From: Pseudoalteromonas luteoviolacea H33-S
Lineage (GTDB): Bacteria > Pseudomonadota > Gammaproteobacteria > Enterobacterales > Alteromonadaceae
Length of the DNA stretch: 64,000 nucleotides
NCBI RefSeq assembly: GCF_001625695.1
Contig: NZ_AUXY01000058.1
Span: 1 to 64,000, forward strand
Reading direction: 5' to 3'
Each line of letters starts with the position of its first letter. Position 1 is the stretch's first letter. This document shows positions 57,142 through 64,000 of this stretch, piece after piece. The notes below the pieces were generated by a model. The model saw only the letters and a list, made by a program, of their open reading frames with translations. It was not told the DNA's origin and searched no databases. A program made the translations under genes and the position numbers.

Positions 57142-58257
57142 ATGTTAAGCGTTATCAAAAGCCTAGTTTTAAAGCTATTTCAACCCAAACAAGTCATGCT
57201 ACGTCAAAATGGCGAAGTAAGTTTATTGGCTATACCAGCTTGGGTGCAAATCACGATTATAGTATGCCTAATCACAACTTTGGCATGGCTTGGCTTTACA
57301 ACCTCACAATATTTCACACAAAAAACACATTTACTTGCGCTGTCCGATGAAGTTTCAAGCAAAGAAGCTGCGTTTCTTAGTAAGCAGGCTGCACTTGAAG
57401 CGCAACTAGCCCAACAGCAAACGCGCATAGCACAGCTCGATGCACAACATGCAGTACTAAACGAGCTTATGGCTTCACTCCCCAATACGCTGACTGAAGG
57501 TGAGGTGAATGACACAGCCCCTCTCCCATCAGAATCGCATGAAAATAGCGAAGTGAATACCGAATCATTAGAGCTACACGAAGAACATACTGACTCATTT
57601 CATCATCATGCGACTGAGCTAAACGACGCACAAAGCCAACTACTTAACCAATTGCACAATTTGATCGCTCGCAGAAATCAAGTTTTACTCGCGGGTATGC
57701 AAGAAGCAGGCATCAAAGCAAACACCTCAAATGAAGCGCAAGGTGGTCCTTATCACCAGGTTCAAAGTGATAAACTGCCTCAATCGTACCTCAACGCAAT
57801 TGACAGCTCTGTACAATTGAACCAGTTAGAGCGCTTAGTGCAAAAACTGCCAGCAAGCATGCCAGTTAAAGAAGACAAATATTATATTTCTAGTGCATTT
57901 GGTTATCGAAAAGATCCAATAAACGGTCGCCGCGCCTACCACAAGGGCGTCGATTTAGCTGGGTGGCACAAAACAGAAATCATCGCACCTGCAGATGGTA
58001 AAGTTATCAGAGCCGGAAAATATGGCGGTTATGGCAAATTTATTGAAATTCAACATGTCAACGGGATCACGACACGTTACGGGCATTTACATACAATTAA
58101 AGTAAAAAAAGGCCAAAAAGTTAAGCAATCAGACGTAATTGCATTAATGGGTAGCACAGGAAGAAGTACCAGTACACACTTGCACTACGAAGTATTACAG
58201 GATAAAAAGCATATTAACCCTGTTAAACTTGCAAGAGTACTCGAACGTGTTCAATAA
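57142..58257 (+). CDS. Membrane-anchored M23 (LytM) peptidoglycan endopeptidase
   Basis: 371 residues. One N-terminal helix (VQITIIVCLITTLAWLGF), a coiled coil (about 65-115) and an acidic His-rich linker lead to the M23 domain (about 245-365). Zinc ligands visible: His267 and Asp271 (HKGVDLA), His348 within HLH (346-348); the set is complete, so it should be active. It would cut peptide cross-links in the cell wall. It overlaps the bactofilin gene, a pairing known in cell-shape systems of other bacteria. Confidence 0.9.
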   Translation: MLSVIKSLVLKLFQPKQVMLRQNGEVSLLAIPAWVQITIIVCLITTLAWLGFTTSQYFTQKTHLLALSDEVSSKEAAFLSKQAALEAQLAQQQTRIAQLDAQHAVLNELMASLPNTLTEGEVNDTAPLPSESHENSEVNTESLELHEEHTDSFHHHATELNDAQSQLLNQLHNLIARRNQVLLAGMQEAGIKANTSNEAQGGPYHQVQSDKLPQSYLNAIDSSVQLNQLERLVQKLPASMPVKEDKYYISSAFGYRKDPINGRRAYHKGVDLAGWHKTEIIAPADGKVIRAGKYGGYGKFIEIQHVNGITTRYGHLHTIKVKKGQKVKQSDVIALMGSTGRSTSTHLHYEVLQDKKHINPVKLARVLERVQ

Positions 58258-58633
58258 ATTAAAAAATAATAAATCCTCAGCGCTCTACGTCGCCATGATC
58301 TCTCCCAACACCAAAGTCATTGGTGACATTCACTGCGAAGGTGAAATTCAAATTGATGGCATTGTTTCTGGTAACCTCGACGTCGAGCACTTAGTAATTG
58401 GTGAGCAAGGGACCATTGAGGGTAATATTAAAGCCACACAAGTTCATGTGAAAGGCACTGTCAACGGTTGTATCACTGCACAACAAGTCCGTTTAGAGCC
58501 TTCAGCTAAAGTACACGGCGATATAATCCATGATACCTTGAGTATCGAGGCTGGGGCACATATTGAAGGTCAACTTACACACAAAACAGACCTTTCAAAT
58601 GTCACCCCAATTGAAAAGCAAGAGCAGGCCTAG
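58247..58633 (+). CDS. Bactofilin
   Basis: About 128 residues from the GTG at 58247 (MFNKLKNNKSS...), a typical bactofilin beginning; the longest frame starts at a TTG 6 codons earlier, so the start is unsure. The core is a run of beta-helix repeats (VIGDIHCEGEIQIDGIVSGNL, then IEGNIKATQVHVKGTVNG). It forms filaments without nucleotide at the inner membrane and likely positions the M23 enzyme, whose gene it overlaps by 11 bases. Its stop overlaps the convergent gene's stop in CTAG. Confidence 0.88.
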   Translation: MFNKLKNNKSSALYVAMISPNTKVIGDIHCEGEIQIDGIVSGNLDVEHLVIGEQGTIEGNIKATQVHVKGTVNGCITAQQVRLEPSAKVHGDIIHDTLSIEAGAHIEGQLTHKTDLSNVTPIEKQEQA

Positions 58634-59097
58634 TTTCTCGCAGTTATATACATTGTGACATCGGCGTGAAACACTTTCACGCCCTCAGCATTAAACACTT
58701 CAACTGGTACGATTAAATCTTCTTTATCTTGCCACTGATGTGGCAATGGGATCACCGCTTCAGCTTTAAGGTCACTATCCGCTTTTTTTAGATATTGCAC
58801 TGTCATCCCTTTGGGGATCCATCTATGGGTATTTACAGGAACTGTTGCGTCAGTCACAACCCCAGCACATAGCTCTGCCAAATTACACTGGGCAATGGCA
58901 TGCACTGTACCAATATGATTATGCACCGCACGACGATTGGGCATTTGCGCGCAAATTCTACCACTACTTAAATGTGTGATTTTAGGTTTAATAGTCGCAA
59001 AGTAAGGGGCTCTCTTACATACCGCTTTGCTGAATAAGCAATTTCCAAAAGGTAGCCAACGAAATTTTTTATAAGTATTTAACAATGAACTTGCCAT
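58630..59097 (-). CDS. DUF4442-family hotdog protein (thioesterase-like)
   Basis: 155 residues. NRRAVHNHIGTVHAIAQCNLAELCAGV is the DUF4442/PaaI-like hotdog signature. The substrate is unknown, probably an acyl-CoA or acyl-carrier. AGGA precedes the ATG. It is convergent with the bactofilin gene (4-base overlap of stops). Confidence 0.8.
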   Translation of the reverse strand: MASSLLNTYKKFRWLPFGNCLFSKAVCKRAPYFATIKPKITHLSSGRICAQMPNRRAVHNHIGTVHAIAQCNLAELCAGVVTDATVPVNTHRWIPKGMTVQYLKKADSDLKAEAVIPLPHQWQDKEDLIVPVEVFNAEGVKVFHADVTMYITARN

Positions 59098-59390
59098 AAA
59101 CTATCCTGCCTTTTTGATTAAACCTAACACATCAGACCAGTTAACTCTAGTATCATCAATATATAAAAATATCCATATATCTATATAGGCTATTCAAGAA
59201 GTAAGCGCCTTTTAGAAAAAAGTACAATAAACAACCTGGGTCGATAAAAGGTAAAGCACTGTTTTAATGACTATTATTCATTCATAATTCTTATTAAACC
59301 CTTTCGATTAATAAAATATTATTGTATTACGGCGATTTGTCCTGTCTTTTTTTTTTGCGCGCAATACAATAGCGTCGAAAAGGAGACAGC

Positions 59391-60569
59391 ATGCAACACC
59401 ACACCAGTAAATCACTTATTTTCATCCTCGCCCTATTAGTCATATTTTGCCCGCTTGGTATTGATTTATACTTACCCGCTTTTGTCGACATGCAAAATGC
59501 ACTAGCAGTAAACGAGGCTCAAATTCAACAAACTGTCAGTATTTATATGCTTGCTGTGGGACTCGGGCAATTGATTGCGGGGCCACTGGCAGATAAGTAT
59601 GGGCGTAAACCAATCGCCCTCTCTGGTGTCAGCCTATTTATGATTGGCGCAGCACTGGCCACAGTTGTGGATACATGGGAGTCAGTGATGTTTGCTCGAG
59701 TACTTCAAGGTCTTGGCGCATGTGCTACTTTTGTCAGTGCTTTTGCCGTTGTGCGAGATAGCTTTGGTAACAAAGGCAGCGGCCAAATGATTACATATTT
59801 AAATGGCATTGTTTGCTTTATTCCAGCATTAGCACCTATTTTAGGCGCATGGCTAACTGTGGAACTTGGCTGGCGCAGTAATTTTGCGTTTTTATTTGTC
59901 TTTGCGGTATTTGGCCTTATTTTATTGTTTTTCATTTTTAAAGAAACGAAACCTGAGGATTCCATTTACAAAGGCCACATCCTCGATCTTCGCCGTTTTG
60001 GCCCTATGCTAAGTAGCCCCAAGTTTATGTTTAACGCATCAATTACCATGGTGTGTATGTCGGCAATGCTCGTGTTTGTGGTCGGTGCACCTGGGTGGAT
60101 AATGTCTCATTTAAACCTCCCTATGACGGACTTTACTTTCTGGTTCGCGCTTAACGCATTTATCAGTATTGTATCCAGTTTTGTCGCACCGCAATTTATT
60201 AAACGTCATAGTCGTCGCGCTTTGCAATTTGGGCTCACTCTATTTTGTAGTGCAGGTGCCATCATCCTCATACTGCCGCAAATAGCAGCCGCTTATTACA
60301 TGCTGCCAATGTATGTAGCCTCAATAGGGTTTGCTTTTACCATCGGTGCAGCGGCAGGCAATGCGTTAGCAGAGTTCCCTAAACAAGCTGGTACAGCTTC
60401 CGCATTAATTGGCCTCATGCAAATGAGCGGTGCCGGGCTATTAGCTGTATTGACTCAGCCGTTGGGGCTGACTGCACCATTGCAATTAGCACTGCACCTG
60501 TGCATGGGATTGCCTTTTTTAATGTTGTTGTTCTCAAAACATCGCCAAGCGTTACACAGTGCAAATTAA
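59391..60569 (+). CDS. Bcr/CflA-family multidrug efflux MFS transporter
   Basis: 392 residues, 12 membrane helices. GIDLYLPAFVDM at the end of helix 1 and ADKYGRKPIALSG (motif A) are typical of the Bcr/CflA drug:proton antiporters; LGACATFVSAFAVVRD is motif C-like. The substrates are unknown. GGAGA precedes the ATG. The gap at 59098-59390 upstream is A/T-rich with nothing recognised. Confidence 0.88.
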   Translation: MQHHTSKSLIFILALLVIFCPLGIDLYLPAFVDMQNALAVNEAQIQQTVSIYMLAVGLGQLIAGPLADKYGRKPIALSGVSLFMIGAALATVVDTWESVMFARVLQGLGACATFVSAFAVVRDSFGNKGSGQMITYLNGIVCFIPALAPILGAWLTVELGWRSNFAFLFVFAVFGLILLFFIFKETKPEDSIYKGHILDLRRFGPMLSSPKFMFNASITMVCMSAMLVFVVGAPGWIMSHLNLPMTDFTFWFALNAFISIVSSFVAPQFIKRHSRRALQFGLTLFCSAGAIILILPQIAAAYYMLPMYVASIGFAFTIGAAAGNALAEFPKQAGTASALIGLMQMSGAGLLAVLTQPLGLTAPLQLALHLCMGLPFLMLLFSKHRQALHSAN

Positions 60570-60713
60570 CGTGACACTTTTTGCTAACTAGTCGTAAAAC
60601 TGTCACATCAACTCGGCATACTGTATCTAATAGCTGCACAGGCTGTTGTTGAGAAGACATAGGACTTCTTTTTTAGCATTTATTTATATTGAATCAAAAT
60701 CCCCCAACCTTGT

Positions 60714-60743
60714 TATGCGGGTTCATTTGGCCCGCATAGTTTT
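60714..60743 (+). terminator. Stem-loop terminator between the MFS and LysE genes
   Basis: TATGCGGG (60714-60721), 9-base loop, CCCGCATA (60731-60738), then GTTTT. Confidence 0.7.
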
Positions 60744-60822
60744 AAAAAAAGCGCAATAAAGCATTTTCAACCTGTTCCCGAATGATTAAACTAGCTCCTA
60801 ACTGTATTACATTTACTCTACT

Positions 60823-61461
60823 ATGCTAAATCCTGAATTTTTGATTTCATTCTTGTTTGCAAGCTTCATTATTGCTATCGCACCCGGGCCCTCAAATGCA
60901 TTTTTAATGGCGCAAACCTTTACCCATGGTAAAACAGCTGGGATGCAAAGTGCACTGGGCTTTGCGCTCGGTGGCGTGATACACACTATTTTTGCCGTCA
61001 TTGGTTTATCTGCTATTTTAAAAGCGTCTGAAACGGCCTACACAGCAGTCCAGTACCTCGGTGCCGGATATCTTGCTTATCTCGGGATAATGACCTTTAA
61101 AGCAACCTTATCGAACACCAATGACGAACACTCTGAAGGGGATAATAGTACACCGAGCAAATCCAGTAAGAACGTGACTTTTCAGGCAATGATGACCGAA
61201 GTACTGAACCCTAAAGTTGCGCTTTTTTTCATCGCTTTTATCCCCCAATTTGTTGATACTAGTTTAAATACATCCACAACAGTTCAATTAGCATTATTTG
61301 GTCTACTCTACCCCATCTTGGCTTTTCCTGTTGATTGTGTATACGTCTATGGTGGAGATAAAATTGCAGGCTACTTTAGAAGTCATCCACAAGCGCCTAT
61401 ATGGATAGATAGAATATCCGCAGCCATTTTTATCGCATTAGCTGTTAATCTATTGCTCTAA
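60823..61461 (+). CDS. LysE/RhtB-family amino-acid exporter
   Basis: 212 residues, six membrane helices, with the family start FIIAIAPGPSNAFLMAQTFTHGKTAGMQ. It likely exports an amino acid or derivative; the substrate cannot be told. A hydrophilic loop (SNTNDEHSEGDNSTPSKSS) lies mid-protein as usual. The ribosome-binding site is weak. mgsA follows after 8 bases. Confidence 0.9.
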   Translation: MLNPEFLISFLFASFIIAIAPGPSNAFLMAQTFTHGKTAGMQSALGFALGGVIHTIFAVIGLSAILKASETAYTAVQYLGAGYLAYLGIMTFKATLSNTNDEHSEGDNSTPSKSSKNVTFQAMMTEVLNPKVALFFIAFIPQFVDTSLNTSTTVQLALFGLLYPILAFPVDCVYVYGGDKIAGYFRSHPQAPIWIDRISAAIFIALAVNLLL

Positions 61462-61469
61462 GGAAACTT

Positions 61470-61928
61470 ATGAAATACACACAAGCTAACATTCCTGCGA
61501 CCAAGCGCATTGCTTTAGTTGCCCACGATGGCAAAAAATCAAGTATGGCTAATTGGTGCAAAAAACATAGAGCCGTTTTAGTCCAGCATATTTTGAGTGC
61601 GACTGGCACAACAGGCGCACTGATAGTGTCACAGTCAGAGCTAGAAGTAACACAGTTAATGAGCGGGCCCATGGGGGGAGATCAACAAATAGGCGCCAAA
61701 ATTGCTGAACAACAAATAGACATGTTGATATTTTTTTGGGACCCTTTGTCATCTCAGCCCCATGATCCAGATGTGAAAGCGCTATTGAGACTGGCTGCTG
61801 TTTGGAATATTCCAGTTGCGTGTAATGAAGCCAGTGCAGATATGCTGCTGACTTCAACTTTGATGAATACTGAGCTGCCAAGAACACAGCCCGATTATTC
61901 AGCATATATTTCTAATCGTATCCCTTAA
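61470..61928 (+). CDS. mgsA: Methylglyoxal synthase
   Basis: 152 residues, same length as E. coli MgsA. VAHDGKK (phosphate-binding Lys), TGTTG and SGPMGGDQQIGA (catalytic Asp) are present, and FFWDPLSSQPHDPDVKALLR. It turns dihydroxyacetone phosphate into methylglyoxal, a bypass when sugar phosphates build up. AAGGAAA precedes the ATG; probably co-transcribed with the LysE gene. Its stop overlaps that of the convergent yegD. Confidence 0.96.
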   Translation: MKYTQANIPATKRIALVAHDGKKSSMANWCKKHRAVLVQHILSATGTTGALIVSQSELEVTQLMSGPMGGDQQIGAKIAEQQIDMLIFFWDPLSSQPHDPDVKALLRLAAVWNIPVACNEASADMLLTSTLMNTELPRTQPDYSAYISNRIP

Positions 61929-63286
61929 CGATAAATACGCTCAGCCCACTTTGTTAAGCCAGCGGTGACACTACCAAAGTTGTCACCGTTCAACATTGGA
62001 ATATCGCCTAATTTTGCCTGTAATGCACTTTTTAACAACGGTGATTGTGCACTGCCCCCAGTCAAATAAATGGCATCAGGCTGAGTCCCTGCATCTGAAA
62101 TCGCTTGCTCGGCAAGTGCCACAACCTGTTGTAAACTCGACTCAACAGACTCGGTTAATTGAGTAAGATTGAGGTTTTGTACCAATTCATTTTCAATAAA
62201 TGATAAATCAACTTGATGCGCGCTATCATCACTCAACGCAATTTTCGCAAGTTCAGCCTGCCTAACAAATTGATGTGTCATCTTGTTTTCCTGGATCACT
62301 TGCAAGCGCTTTAGCTTTTCAGGCTCACAGACATCACGGAGCATGGTATTGAGCTCACGGCCAAAGGCACTGCTGTAAAAATCACTCTGCAATTGAATGT
62401 CATTGATTTTGCATGCTTGCCAAAAAGCTTGCTTTGGTAAAGGCAAACCAGATTTAAATTGTCCACCTAAACCACACACAGGCATTAACTTATGAAACGC
62501 CAAAGCAATATCTAAATCGTTGCCACCAATCCGCTTTCCCGTATGAGCCAGGAAGTGGGCACTCCTATCTTCACAATCTCGATAGCTTGGGCCCATTTGT
62601 ACAAATGAGCAATCACTTGTACCACCGCCAATATCAACTACGAGTACTTTTTGGTCCTGTTGCAGATCTGATTCAAAATCAATTCCTGCTGCCAGGGGTT
62701 CATAAAGAAACTCCACATCAGTGAAACCCGCACGTTTCGCCGCCGTGGTTAAAATAGATACAGCTTGACGGTTGCTATCCTCTCCACCGACCGCTTGGAA
62801 ATTAACTGGGCGGCCAATCACCGTTTGCGTCAGTGCTGAACCTAAGTGTTTCTCAGCTCGCGTTTTCAGCGCCATGATCATAGCTGTGGCAATATCTTCA
62901 AAAAATGCGATTTGCTCAGGCTTGAGCCCTATTGCGCCAAAGAATGACTTAGGCGATTTAACGAAATAGCCCTCTTCTGGCATAGAGATGTATTCTTCAA
63001 TCGCTTCTTGACCAACAAAAACACCACTTTCTTGTGGCATCAAGTCTAAGTCGCTACGAGCAAACTGTGCGCTTTTCAATATGCCACTTCTCTGTGCTCT
63101 ATACTGAGACTGGACACTCTCTTGAATCCCTTTTGCAACATATTCAGAAATAAGCGAGTTATGTAGTGCATATAAAGTAGAAGGAAGGTAATACTTAGAG
63201 TTTTCCAAAGGGATCAACTCGACTACGCCTGCACGCATTACACCCATTGCACAATTTGAGCTACCATAATCAAACCCAACGACCAT
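61925..63286 (-). CDS. yegD: YegD-type Hsp70 family protein
   Basis: 453 residues: the actin-like ATPase part of Hsp70 without the substrate-binding domain. FDYGSSNCAMGV (phosphate 1), VDIGGGTSDCSF (phosphate 2) and LTGGSAQSPLLKS (adenosine) are all visible. E. coli YegD has 450. The function is unknown; ATP-binding is likely. GAGG lies 7 bases upstream of the ATG. Confidence 0.92.
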   Translation of the reverse strand: MVVGFDYGSSNCAMGVMRAGVVELIPLENSKYYLPSTLYALHNSLISEYVAKGIQESVQSQYRAQRSGILKSAQFARSDLDLMPQESGVFVGQEAIEEYISMPEEGYFVKSPKSFFGAIGLKPEQIAFFEDIATAMIMALKTRAEKHLGSALTQTVIGRPVNFQAVGGEDSNRQAVSILTTAAKRAGFTDVEFLYEPLAAGIDFESDLQQDQKVLVVDIGGGTSDCSFVQMGPSYRDCEDRSAHFLAHTGKRIGGNDLDIALAFHKLMPVCGLGGQFKSGLPLPKQAFWQACKINDIQLQSDFYSSAFGRELNTMLRDVCEPEKLKRLQVIQENKMTHQFVRQAELAKIALSDDSAHQVDLSFIENELVQNLNLTQLTESVESSLQQVVALAEQAISDAGTQPDAIYLTGGSAQSPLLKSALQAKLGDIPMLNGDNFGSVTAGLTKWAERIYR

Positions 63287-63360
63287 TCTTACCTCGCATC
63301 CGCTCGCAAAAAAGGACGAAATTTACCATAGCTCAGATCGATTTTAAAGGATATCCCTCC

Positions 63361-64000
63361 TTACAAAGCGTCACGCATTCGCAAAAAGCTCGCGAATCTC
63401 GGTTTACCGTATTTGGTAAACCCTTGGTATTGAAATGTAATTGTACTTCCGATGGCTGGCGGGGAGACACGCTGCTCGTCTGTAAACCCCGTCCCGATGT
63501 TAAATATGACCCCCTCCATCGTTTTAACCCTGATTGCCCCCATCATTCCCTGATACTTACCTCTTCCTGGTAAATGTGCGATAACAACCGCTTCAGCATC
63601 AAACTTAGGCTTGTATTTAAGTACTTGAGCGGTTCTGCCAGCCTGATGAGTAGCAGCCTTTTCATGTAGCATTACTCCCTCGCCACCACGCAACAATACT
63701 TGCGTATAAAATTCATCTAACTGCGCTTTATTAGTAAAATGGTGCTGAGGAATTGGCTTCACATGGATACTGTGTAAGCCATTGACGATACCTTGGTATT
63801 TCTCAAAGCGTTGCTCAAATGTCAGCAGTGGATCTGGGGCATCAAAAATAAGGTAATGAACCTGTTGCCAATTCTCATGATCAGGGACTTTTCTGCGCAC
63901 CAAACTACTAACAAATGCAAAGTTGTTATACCCTGCCCATAATTCGCCATCCAACCACCGATTAGGTAATACAGCCGTAAACCATTTTGGCGCGTGAATA
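63361..64000 (-). CDS. ATP-dependent DNA ligase, C-terminal part (gene runs off the window)
   Basis: The frame is open to the last base, so the N-terminus with the ligase Lys is missing. LDGELWAGYNNFAFVSSLVR, the segment GGEGVMLHEKAA and VLKYKPKFDAEAVV correspond to motifs III, IV and V of ATP-dependent ligases, followed by a short OB domain (MMGAIRVKTMEGVIFNIGTGF). The minimal form matches the Lig E type of marine gammaproteobacteria, which often carry a signal peptide for the periplasm; this cannot be checked here. Confidence 0.88.
   Translation of the reverse strand, partial: IHAPKWFTAVLPNRWLDGELWAGYNNFAFVSSLVRRKVPDHENWQQVHYLIFDAPDPLLTFEQRFEKYQGIVNGLHSIHVKPIPQHHFTNKAQLDEFYTQVLLRGGEGVMLHEKAATHQAGRTAQVLKYKPKFDAEAVVIAHLPGRGKYQGMMGAIRVKTMEGVIFNIGTGFTDEQRVSPPAIGSTITFQYQGFTKYGKPRFASFLRMRDAL

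Overview
The window is chromosomal DNA of a marine gammaproteobacterium of the Alteromonadales. Pseudoalteromonas is the best guess, from gene order and protein character; this is inference, since no rRNA gene is inside the window. Base composition looks even throughout. I saw no integrase, transposase, phage gene or CRISPR array, so this reads as stable backbone DNA with a few accessory blocks.

Layout. At the left edge (1-130, minus strand) is an rrn P1-type promoter, so an rRNA operon should begin just outside the window. Then come, on the minus strand, a CnoX/YbbN-type thioredoxin co-chaperone, topB (topoisomerase III) behind an excellent LexA box, a chemoreceptor, and a complete mrpA/B-C-D-E-F-G cation/proton antiporter operon. 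From 11768 to 23171 lies the classic translation/RNA cluster: tRNA-fMet, rimP, nusA, infB, rbfA, truB, rpsO, pnp, nlpI, followed by a coupled secreted HExxH protein. From 23376 to 30523 is a set of small periplasmic or envelope genes: a putative delta-class carbonic anhydrase, a degenerate globin, a lipoprotein, a MipA-DUF3019 pair, dapE, an OmpW protein and a hotdog thioesterase. tyrR follows.

The most unusual part is 32337-51004. Seven plus-strand genes lie end to end, five of the six junctions overlapping, and encode what looks like an undescribed Gram-negative version of the poly-gamma-glutamate (CapB/CapC/CapA) machinery. They are: a CapA-type lipoprotein; a CHASE2/GAF/PAS-like membrane sensor without an output domain; a protein with two CapC-like membrane halves plus a huge periplasmic domain; a membrane-anchored periplasmic protein; a small periplasmic protein resembling poly-gamma-glutamate hydrolases; a 1,422-residue protein ending in a probable outer-membrane beta-barrel; and a CapB-type amide ligase fused to a HEAT-like region of about 700 residues. 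Together they could synthesise a polyamide in the cytoplasm, pass it through the inner membrane, trim it in the periplasm and export it through the outer membrane. The polymer's identity is not given by the sequence.

Right of this are a secreted DUF642/propeller protein, a POT peptide transporter, and hpd and fahA for tyrosine breakdown. Two strong TyrR boxes precede hpd, linking it to the tyrR gene 22 kb away, and hmgA is absent from the cluster. Then come an M23 peptidase-bactofilin pair, a DUF4442 protein, a Bcr/CflA efflux pump, a LysE exporter, mgsA, a YegD-type Hsp70, and an ATP-dependent DNA ligase that runs off the right edge. Several start codons were moved from the longest reading frame on the basis of ribosome-binding sites and family alignment; nlpI (TTG), pnp (GTG) and the bactofilin (GTG, less sure) use non-ATG starts.
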